Positions 34,531-44,786 of a DNA stretch of 64,000 nucleotides are shown here, one piece after another (positions within the stretch are counted from its first letter, which is position 1; every line of letters begins with the position of its first letter). A program made the translations under genes and the position numbers. Source of the DNA: Gossypium raimondii (Eukaryota > Streptophyta > Magnoliopsida > Malvales > Malvaceae); the NCBI RefSeq assembly GCF_025698545.1, contig NC_068574.1:41936014-42000013 (forward strand). The letters are read 5' to 3'. The notes below the pieces were generated by a model. It saw nothing but the letters and a program-made list of their open reading frames with translations, was not told the DNA's origin and did no database searches.

Positions 34531-35100
34531 TTAAACAATAGCCTCTATCTTTTTCAAATCAACTCTAATTCCATCTGCTAAGATAACATGACCCAAAAAT
34601 ACAACCCGTGATAACCAGAATTCACACTTACTAATCTTTCCGTATAACTGTTTCTCTCGTAAAACTTGCAAAATAATTCTGAGGTGTTGCTTATACTCGG
34701 ATTCGAATTTCGAATAGACCAAAATATCATCAATAAAAACTACCACAATGATCCAGTTACGGTTGGAAAATACAGTTCATGAGATCCATAAATGCTGCCG
34801 GAGCATTCGTCAATCCAAAAGGCATCACTAAGAATTCATAATGACCATATCGTGTAAAAAATGTTGTCTTCGGTGCATCACTTTCTTTCATTTTCAACTG
34901 ATAGTAACTCAATCTCAAATCGATATTTGAAAAGACAAAAACTCATTTTAGTTGATCAAATAAGTCAACAATACGGAGTAGAGGATATCGATTCTTAATC
35001 GTTAACTTATTCAATTGTCGATAGTCAATACAAAGCCGCATCGAACCATCTTTCTTTTTAACAAAAAGTACTAGAGCTCCACAAGGCGATATACTAAGGC
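34531..35100 (-). pseudogene. Reverse transcriptase remnant of the chromovirus
   Basis: The frames carry [18 protein letters not shown] (about 35030-34980), [37 protein letters not shown] (about 34840) and, after a frameshift near 34750, [12 protein letters not shown] (the YxDD-type active site as FIDD) and [16 protein letters not shown]. Stops and the frameshift destroy the enzyme. Confidence 0.88.
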
Positions 35101-35292
35101 ATATAAAACAACGATCCAATAAGTCTTACAATTGTACCTTTAATTCTTTCAAATTCGTGGGTGACATACGATAGGGGGACATTGACACACCAGAGCCATA
35201 CTAAGAAACACTTTAATTGCAAACTCAACCTCTCGATCTGGTGGTAATCCCGATAATTCCTCGAGAAACACATCAGGGAATTCACAAACAGT

Positions 35293-35790
35293 TCAAATTT
35301 TACTGCACTGGCTATCAACAGAATTCGAATTGATAACATAGGCTAGAAAAGCTTCACAACCTTGATTAAGAAGTTTATTAGCTCGAATTGTTGAAATGAT
35401 ACAAGTTGAACCACTTGCTCGAATACCATTCACCTCAATCATATTACTGTTTTCACTTTGAACAGTAAACTTCTTTTTACAGCAATCCAGAATCACCCCG
35501 TGCTCCGTAAGCCAATCCATACCCAAAATCATATCAAAATCGCCAAATGGCATTATCAATAAATCAACAGGGAAGGTTATATTTTGTATCACTAACAGAC
35601 ATCTCCTACACACTTGATCCACTAACACAGATTGTCCTAATGGATTAGACACCACTATTGATACTCAAAACGCCTCAGATTTTAAACTTTCCGACTTAAC
35701 CAATTAGTATTAGCATATGAATACGAAGATCCCGGATCTATCAAAGCATAAACAAGTTCTGAATGTAATAAAAATATACATATCAAAACA
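35293..35790 (-). pseudogene. Retroelement aspartic protease remnant
   Basis: Near 35740-35770 the minus strand reads YALIDPGSSYSY, where the catalytic triad is DPG rather than the common DTG/DSG. The frame 35293-35655 then gives FPVDLLIMPFGDFDMILGMDWLTEHGV, the conserved protease C-terminal strand. A stop near 35690 separates the parts. DPG at this site is seen in several plant chromovirus proteases as far as I recall. Confidence 0.75.
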
Positions 35791-35993
35791 TCATTAGCAT
35801 TACCATCCTCACAAGTCCGCACAACATAAGCTCGAGCTGGCGTTCTAGCCTCCGGCTATTGAGTAACAACATCATTTCCTTTTCTAGCACCACCTTTCGA
35901 AAATGAACAACTTCGACTCAACTTGCAACCCCTAGAAGCAGGCATAAATCTTTGAGAAGTAACAGGTGTAACATTTTCATTCTTTGGACACTT

Positions 35994-36690
35994 TTAAACA
36001 AGAAGTTCCATAGATCCACAGTGAAAATAGCCTCGAGTTAACTTCCAGCATTCACCACGGTGAGTTTTCCCACAATGCTCACAATTCGAAATATCAGTAT
36101 CCTTGGATGGACCTCGCACACTACCTGTAGATACAGTCGATTGTCTATCACGATTTTTATCAGTTCTATCTAACTTAAAATTTGATCTCCAACTACCACA
36201 AAATTCTTTTGATCTCTTCGGTTGTGGATTTGAACTTGCAGTTCTAGGACGTTTTCCAACAATACGAGTATTCGTAGTCTTTTTGTCAAAACCCAAGACT
36301 TGCTCTACCATTCTTGCCCGTTCAACTAAATCTACAAACTTAGTAATTCTATGCGATACCAACTGTACTCGCAACTCATCGCGTAAACTACGCAGAAATC
36401 GCTTGTAACTGTCAATTTCAGTCGGCACAAATTTAATAGCATACCTACTAAGTCGCGAAAATTCTCGTTCATAATCAACCACAGATTTCACGTTGTTTCA
36501 ACATCAAAAACTCTTGTTTTCTGTCTTCAATATATAATTCACCCATATATTTCTTTTCAAATTCCTTTTGGAAGAATTCTCAATTTGCCTAATTTGGGGG
36601 TACATGACGTGTCAATGACTGTCACTAGGTATATGCTTCTCCTTGCAGTAGAGAAACAACACATATTACACTTTCACTTAGGTTGCATAC
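35994..36690 (-). pseudogene. Gag remnant with zinc knuckle
   Basis: From about 36690 down, broken frames read VSLLQGEAYT, WEFFQKEFEKKYMGELYIEDRKQEFL. Then 35994-36491 gives VVDYEREFSRLSRYAIKFVPTE and a C-X2-C-X3-H-X3-C zinc knuckle (CEHCGKTHRGEC). This is Ty3/gypsy Gag. Its N-terminus is lost in the deletion that joins gag to the 5' LTR at about 36697. Confidence 0.85.
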
Positions 36691-36697
36691 AAGTTGT

Positions 36698-38791
36698 CTA
36701 GTTCATGAGTACTTAAACATAGAATTAAATTCACATGCATCTATCTAGATTTAATTAATTTTACCATGCCATAATATGGCTTCAAAAACAAACACATATT
36801 TATATGTATAAAACGAACCAATATTAAACTTATAATCTCATTTACATTCAATCCACAAAATGACTATTATTTAGACACCCTAGGTACATGCCGACACAAA
36901 AGATAGACATCACCACATTTGAGTTCAGGATCGTTGTTGGATGCTGAATCGGCGATAAAAAAGTGAAGTACCTAACTTGCGCACGGAAAATAAAACCATA
37001 CGTTGAGTAAAACTTAGTGGTATTTCCATAATCTGAATATTTAAAGACAAAATAACGTAATAGGCACAATTAAATATTAAGCACAATTGAATATTTAAAA
37101 TCCATATTTATTTAGATAATAGCATTAACCATTCAATACTCAAATCATAATCAAACCATTTTATACCATACTCAATTCTCATCACTAGCTATATAATAGC
37201 TTTTCACAATTTAATCCACAAATCATTTGAAACAATAATAATATCCAATTCATGAATACACAATTCATGTGTTTCATTTTCATGTTTCAATTCACTATTC
37301 CATTTTCAATTCACATACAGTATCATCCAGTATCAATCATTGTACAATTTTATTTAATTACCCCTATTAACACGACTCAGATTCGGACGGATACAAGGAT
37401 CCAACCAACACACCAATTTGGCACTTAGTGCCTTATCAGATAAATCCGAAGTAATAACTGTGCCCAATGCTATATAAATTTGACACCCAGTGTCTCATCG
37501 GTTAAACCGAAGCAAATTGGCACCCAGTGCCTCATCGACTTGAAGTCGAAGAAATCCCTGAACTCTTCCAATCCTATGGCATGCCATCTATATCCGACTC
37601 ATCCCGATACAGTTAATATGGTTTAATTTCACTTTCCAAATACAACTAATATTCAATATCCAAATTTCAAATTAACACACATATATTCATTTCAATTCAA
37701 TTCAATTCAATCAACTTTAAATCAATTCAATAATCAAAGTGCCATATACTAACCTTAACCACTTATCATATACATTAATTTAAAATACAACAATTAACAA
37801 CTAGGTTCAGATTATAGAAATACAAATCAGAAATTTCGAGCTATTCGATGTCGACTTTATCTTTCCCTTTTTTAGTCGAGGATTCATGTACAATGTTAGC
37901 TACGGAATTAAAACAATTAAAATTCCTCAATATAACACAATTCAATTTCATATTTAATATTTTAATTTTCATTCAATATTTTCCTAAATTCTAATTTAGT
38001 CCCTAAACCGAGACTAATTTTTATTCTTTACAATTAATTCTATATTTTCATACAATTTCCACTTTAAACTAAATTTAACTCTCTATTTTCACTTAAATCC
38101 CTAAATTTTGAAATTTTTACAATTTAGTCCCTATTACTCAAAATTTATAATTCATTCTACAATTTAATCATTTTCATTTCTAACTTAAAATCTATCAATT
38201 TAATCCCTAACACTAAAATTATTCAACATTAACAATAGTTAAAAACTCAATAATTTCTAAAATTTCGACATAACTCGGGTAGTACTTAACACCGGGATTT
38301 CAAAAACATAAAAATTATAAGAAAAAGGATTGAACCAATTGAGCTTTAAACCCTAAAAGTTCCTAAACCTTGCGTCTTTCTTTCTCTTATTCTTTTTCTT
38401 TCTTTCCTTTCTGTTTTGGTTTGGCTTTGGCTTTCTATTCTTTTTTTATTCATTTACTTATTTTATTTTCTTATACATTAGTTTATTATTATAATAATAT
38501 ATATACTTAAATATTAAGTAAATTTATTTTATTATAATATATACTAAATTTATAAATATCTGACCTTATGCGGCCTCACTAAAGAATAATAGCATAATTG
38601 CTTCTTTAGTCCCTTTAATTTTTCTTTAATTTATAATTCAACTTTCATTTTATATGTAATTTAGTCCTTATACCTAATTAACTACACAACTAGCTTCGTA
38701 AATATTTTTAATAAATATTTACGAGTCCAATTTACGGGAATGGAGTCTCGAGAATGCACTTTCTGTCACCCCTGACTATTGGGTCGCTATA
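36698..38791 (-). repeat. 5' LTR of the chromovirus, inner end deleted
   Basis: It is collinear with 30304-32417. The outer end reads GTCGCTATA where the other LTR has GTCGTTACA. The inner 165 bp, the primer-binding site and the leader are absent, with gag sequence directly adjoining at about 36697. Confidence 0.85.
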
Positions 38792-39336
38792 GAGACAGTT
38801 TTAATGCGAAGACTGAGTTTGTGCGTAAAATGGAGGTGGGTTTTAACATAGATTTTCAGGAAAGTGTTCGATGAGATATTAGCAGTTGTGGTGGAAGGAA
38901 ATCTCAGTGAGAAAAAACTCATAAGGAGGCTATTCGTGTTGAGTGATATAGAATTTGATGATGCCTGTGGGAATTATTCTGAATATATGAATATGGAAAG
39001 TGTGTATAATGATGATGACGAGGAACCGGATTATGAAGTCATAAGAGAGAAGATGAAAGAGTGGGGGGGAGATATGAAAGACAAATTATGAAGTTATAAA
39101 AGAGAAGTTTCATAAGTGTGGGTACACAAAAGGATGCTGGAGATTGTATTTTGGAACCTGAGGAACTCGTCTTCAACTCCGGTGGTTGCTACTCAAGATG
39201 GAGTGGCGTTGGTGAGTGGTTATTCCAAGAATTTACTGAAATTGTTCTTGGACGAAGGGGGAATTGTGAACCCTGAGCAGATAATGGAATTAGCCATTGC
39301 TGGTGGAGAGTACAAGAAGCTTGTCATCCATGATTG

Positions 39337-40784
39337 ATATGTAATACCAAGTAGTAGTAAGGTTTTTTCTTTTATCAGAATTATTATAACTAGTTACTTA
39401 TTGTTTCTTTGGTTATAGAAAATAATATAGCTGAAATCCAAAGGTTTTGAATAATTACATCTTCTTTTATTTGTTTAAAAGATTGCTTATCCACTTCATC
39501 TTCCCTATCTCATTTTTTTTAATTATATTTTACCCACAATATTTAGTTATATCAATTTGAAGATATATTACTGTTTTTTTTAAATGTATGTGTTACGAGG
39601 TGCATTATTACATCCTTGACTCCTCAAAACTACATTTGAAATTCTCTGATTCCAGTCAAAAACTCTAAATTTAAAAATATTAAAAAACCTAAATTTTAAA
39701 AATTTTAAACCTAGAAATATTAAATACCCTAACCCTAGGAGAGAGAAATGGAATTAGACGCGCTTTCCGTTTCTCACTCCAAAAACGGTATATTTTCTGA
39801 AATTTAAAAAAAAAACGGCTCATAAACCTAATTAAAAAAGAACCATCATATATGGTTAATTTAGCGAATTTTAAGTTAGAAAAATTATTATTTTTACTTT
39901 TTAGAATTAATTTCAATTTGTTCGGATAAGATAGAAGGACAATTTTGAGATTTTATAGAAAAAATTGAGTTTAAAAAATTATCTTTTTATTTCCTTTATG
40001 TTTTTAAAAATAGTTTTAGTTTATTTTGGTATGAGAGAAAGAAATTTGTAGAGAAAATATCTTTTAAAATTTTTCTTTTATAATTAATTTAGTTTTCTTA
40101 TTAGAAGGAAAAAATCGAGATTTTATAGGAATTACTTGAGGAAAAACTTGAATATTTTGATGGAATATAATTATAAGTGAAAGAGTGGATTTTATATTAA
40201 TAGTTGAATAATTTAATTAATTTGTAAATTTTAGTATTTTTTGAAAAATAAAATTAATTTTAAAAATTAAGTAATAAAGTTAGATTATTAAAATGGGTAT
40301 AAGTAATGAGAATGATTAAAATGATGAAAGTATAGCAATATTACAAGCCTTTTATTTTTATTTCCCAAAATAAGAAAAATAGTTGGGTCTCTTACCTAAA
40401 AAAAATGGAACAAATTTGTTTGTGCAGGAGTTATATGGTTTTATAATATAATTAAATTATAAAAAAAATGGAACAATAAATCTGGAAGAAAAGCAAATGG
40501 AGAGTGAAATTATCTTTCCAGAATGCGACGACCATAGCTTTGAATATATTCAATCTCATAGCTACTCTCTTCTTGCTTTCATGGTTTCTTTCTTCTCGTT
40601 CCAGGAACCAACCCAAATGAGGTTTAATGGTATGTTCTTTGAATGAGATTAAAGCTATGGGATATTGAGACATGGTATAGAGGTGAGGGTGGGAGATTTT
40701 GTTCGTGATTTGGGATCGTTTAAGGGTTTTGGAAAGCTAAATTAGGGTTTATACACATGCATTCAAAAAGTAGTTTTTGTATGC
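39337..40784. other. AT-rich stretch between DUF2828 pseudogene and copia element
   Basis: No gene is recognised. A less AT-rich segment at about 40480-40680 contains weak frames on both strands, but none resembles a known family. It might be part of an old host gene whose other part lies beyond the copia element. Confidence 0.4.
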
Positions 40785-40886
40785 TATAAAAATAGAATGC
40801 TAGTAATGACAATATATCTAAAGAAAAGAGAAATAAAAATAAACAACACACAGATTTTTACGTGAAAACCCTTTCGAAAAAAAAAT

Positions 40887-41568
40887 CAGCATCAACATAC
40901 CCAATGATTCCATCTCTAGTTCTTCCAAACTATAAGCAAACATCAGTAGTACCTCGTAAGTATCTTAAAATCTACTGAACTACTTTCCAATGCTCTTTAC
41001 CAGGATTCTCCATGTATCTGCTAACTGCACTGATTGCATATGATAAATCTAGACGTGAACAAACTATAGCATACATGAGGGATCCCACTACACTAGAGTA
41101 TGGAACATGTGACATGTACTCAATCTCATTATCTAATTGTGGAGACAAAGCCGACGAAAGTCTGAAATGGGTTGCTTAAGAAGTACTAACAGGCTTAGCA
41201 CTCTGCATATTGAACCTGCAAGGAACTTTCTCAATGTACCCCTTCTGACTTAGGTACAATTTACTTGTTTTTCTATCTCTAAGAATCTCCATACCAAGTA
41301 TCTTCTTTGCTGGTCCCAAATCTTTCATCTCAAATTCTTCATTTAGTTGGGCTTTAACCTTTCTTATCTCTCATTTATCTTTTACTGCTCTCAACATGTC
41401 ATCAACATAAAGGAGCAGATACACAAAAGAACCATCATTGTTTTTCTTAAAGTAAACACAACTGTCAAAACTACTTCTTTTGAAATCATGAGAAGTCATA
41501 AATGAATCAAACCTCTTGTACCACTGTCTTGGTGACTGTTTCAAACCATAAAGGGACTTTTTCAGCAA
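40887..41568 (-). pseudogene. Copia reverse transcriptase C-terminus and start of RNase H
   Basis: 41371-41568 encodes KKSLYGLKQSPRQWYKRFD and YLLLYVDDML, the copia RT palm with the YVDD catalytic box. Toward 40900 the broken frame continues with SVVGSLMYAM, RLDLSYAISAVSRYM and GKEHWKVVQ, the usual region before copia RNase H. RNase H itself is cut by the deletion. Stops separate the blocks. Confidence 0.85.
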
Positions 41569-41776
41569 GCAAACATAATCCTCTTTTTTTGAGACTGTAA
41601 AACCCTCTGGTTGTTACATGTAAATATCCTTCTCAAGTTCTCCATGCAAAAAATGTAGTTTTTACATCTAACTGCTCAAGCTCCAAATCATGAATGGCCA
41701 CAATACCAAGAAAAGCTCGAATCAAACTATGTTTTACAACTGGGGAGAACACATCTGTAAAGTCCACTCCTGGAAT

Positions 41777-41959
41777 TTAACTGTAACCCTTTGCAACAGG
41801 CCTTGCTTTATATCTGGGTTCTTCAACTCCTGGAGTCCCTTCTTTCTTTTTAAACACTAATTTGCAATGAACAACCTTTTTACCTTTAGGAAGTTTCACA
41901 AGATCCCATGTTTTGTTTTGTGGAGTGATTCCATCACCTCTTGCATGGCAAACATCCAC
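41777..41959 (-). pseudogene. Copia reverse transcriptase N-terminus
   Basis: The frame reads NKTWDLVKLPKGKKVVHCKLVFKKK and then RYKARPVAKGYS, matching the copia RT start (typically TWxLVxLPxGKKxIxxKWVFKxK and YKARLVAKGF). It closes with a stop near 41777. The region down to 41570 continues RT in other frames. Confidence 0.85.
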
Positions 41960-42339
41960 TTTTCCGAGTCTTCACAGCTAACCGCCTCAGAATAATTAGA
42001 TGGCTCTTAGTTTGCATCTATATCTTCAGCCACATTTAAAGCATAAGCAACTAGATCAGCCTCGACATACTTCTTTGGAGGTTTAATTTCTCTTCTAGTT
42101 TTGTTTTTGGTGAGAGAGTATTGTGGTAAAGAAGCAACTCTATTCTGAATTTTTGTACTGGCTTGAGGAGTTGACTCTATTGTAGATTCTGGATTAATCT
42201 AATGCTCCACCTACTTTTGATTTTCTTTATTGGAAGAGCTTTTAAGAGATAAATTAGGTAGCATAGCAGTTTCATAAAAAAACAACATATTTGCTAACCA
42301 CAACTTTTCTATTTTCAGGACACCATAACTTATACCCTT

Positions 42340-43483
42340 TTACACTAGCTTTATAAAAAAAACACATTTAATGGATCTTGGCTCCAATTTTCCATTATCA
42401 ACATGAGCATACGCAGGAAACCCAAAGATCTTTAAATTAGAATAGTCAGCAGGATTACTAGACCATACCTCTTGTGGAGTCTTTTTCTCAATGGCAACGG
42501 ATGGAGATCGGTTGATCAAAAAACATGCAGTAGAGGCTGCTTCATCCCAAAACGAATTTGGTAATTTGGCATTTGACAACATACATCGAACCTTCTCCAA
42601 GATCATTCTGTTCATTCGTTCTGCAATGCCATTTTTTTGTGGAGTATGACAAACTGTCAAGTGTCTCACGATACCTTTTGACTTGCACAGTTTATTAAAC
42701 TCATCAAAACATAACTCTAAGCCATTGTCTGTGCGGAGGTATTTTATTTATTTTCCCGTCTGTTTTTCAATCAGAGTTTTCCAAGACTTAAATGTAGAAA
42801 ACACATCACTTTTCTGCTTTAGGAAGAACGCCCAAACTTTTCTGGAAAAAATCATCAATAAAAGTTAGCATATAATTAGCTCCACCTCTCGAAGGCACTC
42901 TAGATGGCCCCCACAGATTAGAGTGAATATATTCCAATGTTCCCTTCGTGTTATGGATTCCTCTAGTGAATAGAACTCTCTTTTGCTTCTCAAAAACGAT
43001 GTGCTCACAGAACTTTAGTTTGCAAATTCTTAGCCTATCAAGACGTCCTCTTTTGCTCAATTCTGCCATGCCATTCTCACTCATATGCCCCAGGTGTATA
43101 TGCCAAAGTTTAGTAATATAATCATCTGACAAGGAAGAGGGAGTGACAGCTGCATCACCAGTAACAGTAAAACCTTGCAAAACATATAACTTGACAGCCT
43201 TTCTCTGCCCTTTCATCACAACAAGGAAACCTTTGGGAATCTTCAAAACCCCACTTTCAGCTATGTATCTGTACCCTTTTGAATTAAGAGTACTCAACGA
43301 AATTATATTTCTCTTCAATTTTGGAACATACCGCATGTCACTAAGAGCTCTGACAACTCCGTCAAACATCTTAACTTTAATCGTTCCAACACTTGCAATT
43401 TTATACGAAACATTATTTCCCATTAAAACAACACATTTAGACACTGTTTCATAAGTTGTAAACCAATCTCGATTGGGACTCAT
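42340..43483 (-). pseudogene. Copia pre-integrase and integrase remnants
   Basis: 42806-43483 carries the gag-pre-integrase domain (MRYVPKLKRNIISL, KLWHIHLGHMSENGMAEL) and the integrase start (GPSRVPSRGGANYMLTFIDDF). 42340-42669 carries the integrase core end (HTPQKNGIAERMNRMILEKVRCML, FWDEAASTACFLINRSPS, PQEVWSSNPADYSNLKIFG). A frameshift near 42800 and stops near 42700 break it. Confidence 0.88.
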
Positions 43484-43575
43484 GTGGAAGGTGCAGTTCG
43501 AATCAAAGATTCACTCCTTGCTCACTTTAGAATTGTTGATAGAAGCGACTAGAAGTTCACCATCGCTGTAGTTTT

Positions 43576-44190
43576 TTACAACATCAGCTTCACCAGGATT
43601 TTCTGGTTGTTTTCCCTTTTGATTCGCAACCTCCCTTGTGATCTTGTTCTGTAGCTTATAACACTCAGATTTAATGTGTCCTTTCTTCTTGCAGAAATTA
43701 CAAGTTTTACCTCTGTTTGAACACTTCGATCTACCCTTAGATTTACCGCAAAGATTCCGTTCCTATGTCCTTCCACGATCATCATCAGCATTCCGTTCTT
43801 GTCTCCCACGAACAATGAGACTCTCTCCCTTAGAGCGGGTTTAACCACAAGATGCTTTATCTTATCATACGAGGTCAAAAAATCATAAACCTCATCAATT
43901 CTGAGAGATTTGCGACTATATAAAATCGCGTCTCTAAAGGTTGAATAAGACGGGGGCAATAAACAAAGTAGAATCAACCCTAAATCTTCCTTATCATACT
44001 GAACCTCCATGGCCTCCAAGTTTGAGAGAATTTCTTTAAATACTGTTAAGTGTTCGTGCACAGACGCACCTTCCTCGAAACGATGAGCATAAAGATGCTG
44101 CTTCATATGCAACTTGCTGGTTAGAGTTTTCGACATACATATTTGTTCCAGCCTCTTACATAATGCAGCGGCGATCTTCTCCTTCATCAC
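43576..44190 (-). pseudogene. Copia Gag (UBN2-type) with zinc knuckle out of frame
   Basis: The frame has the copia Gag pattern LCKRLEQICMSKTLTSKLHMKQHLYAHRF, then LTVFKEILSNLEAM, DLGLILLCLLPPSY and AILYSRKSLRIDEV. The zinc knuckle (CNFCKKKGHIKSEC, C-X2-C-X4-H-X4-C) is visible at about 43660-43710 but in a neighbouring frame, so a frameshift occurred before it. Confidence 0.85.
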
Positions 44191-44428
44191 AAAATTTCGT
44201 TAGACAAATGCAGATGTAATTGTGTTAACGCCTTTTGATCCTTACGCTTCTTCTCTTCATCTGTTAATGTCGAAGGCATCTTATCTATCCCTAGCAGGGC
44301 ATTCTCCAGATCCATCTACGCAAGAACTACTTGCATCTTAATCTGCCACAATACAAATCTGGTGTACCAATAACGAAATTTCATACTTCAAATACGCCAT
44401 TACTGTGATCGAGGTGAACAACCCAGAA

Positions 44429-44440
44429 GCTCTGATACCA
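44429..44440 (-). promoter_or_regulatory. Copia primer-binding site
   Basis: On the minus strand TGGTATCAGAGC lies three bases after the 5' LTR end (TTTTTACA). It matches the 3' end of plant initiator tRNA-Met, the standard copia primer. Confidence 0.88.
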
Positions 44441-44443
44441 ATT

Positions 44444-44781
44444 TGTAAAAATAGAACTTTGGTAATTACAATATATCACAAAGAAAAGAGAAATAAAAAT
44501 AAAGAACACCGATTTTTACGTAGAAACCTTTTCGAAAAAAAAACCACGAGGAGAGGAGAAGAAAATTCACTATGTCAAATTCGAATGATTACAACAGGAG
44601 TTTCGACTACATCTATTTATAGGTTAAAAAAAACCTAATTCTAATCAAAGTCAAATATATTATACTAATAAATGCTAAATATATTATACTCATAAATACT
44701 AAATCTTCTAGAAAGAATATATATTTTGTTTAACTTGACTTGCAAGCAATCTCTTAGAATTTGGGTCACACAACTCTAACA
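44444..44781 (-). repeat. 5' LTR of the copia element
   Basis: On the minus strand it runs TGTTAGAGTTG to TTTTTACA. Its last 100 bp match 40785-40886 in order ('ttacaatatatc.caaagaaaagagaaat', 'gatttttacg'). The partial 3' copy shows several substitutions. Confidence 0.88.
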
Positions 44782-44786
44782 TATGT

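Larger units (their letters stand above)
30139..38791 (-). mobile_element. Ty3/gypsy chromovirus (Tekay-like) nested in the DUF2828 gene
   Basis: An 8653-bp element in minus orientation. Its 3' LTR is 30139-32417 (complete, 2279 bp) and its 5' LTR is 36698-38791, which lacks the first 165 bp by alignment. Minus-strand order is gag, protease, RT, RNase H, integrase, chromodomain. The flanks GAGGC (30134-30138) and GAGAC (38792-38796) agree at 4 of 5. The host DUF2828 frame reads GGA GAC AGT at this point when the insert is ignored, so GAGAC was the original site. A deletion has removed the PBS, the start of gag and the inner end of the 5' LTR. Stops break the polyprotein, so it cannot move by itself. 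Confidence 0.92.
28674..39336 (+). pseudogene. DUF2828 family (VWA-like) gene, disrupted by a gypsy element
   Basis: Plus-strand frames match the plant DUF2828 (T32M21.140-like) family in order. They read FLSIGNPCLDFFFHVVPDTP (about 28840-28900), WAHDSLTALKFICNLKGVRGTGKS, HPKTLA...AEFGYFKD..EILYRILEG (29049-29145), a charged coiled stretch, then FANYLKSNIKKLNDRKFFDITLAAKWCPS (29430-29520), YMSANKWNSLPYNRVPFIAMK, and the VWA-like strand CIAVCDVSGSMFG (29980-30020). After the 8.65-kb insert, the frame resumes with SFNAKTEFV and ends NLLKLFLDEGGIVNP. There are several frameshifts (about 28910-29030, 29230, 29400, 38860, 39090) and stops (29818, 29929). VWA-like DSGSM/DVSGS motifs usually bind metal, but the family's function is not established. 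This copy is not functional. Confidence 0.9.
40785..44781 (-). mobile_element. Ty1/copia element, 3' end deleted
   Basis: In minus orientation, the 5' LTR is 44444-44781 (338 bp, TGTTAGAGTTG...TTTTTACA). The PBS is at 44429-44440, followed by gag, integrase and RT. At the other end only the last roughly 100 bp of the 3' LTR survive (40785-40886), joined directly to the RNase H start. The 5-mers outside are TATGC (40780-40784) and TATGT (44782-44786), a 4/5 target duplication. The deletion border is an A-rich run shared by the LTR and internal region. Stops are present in all domains. The element is dead. Confidence 0.9.
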
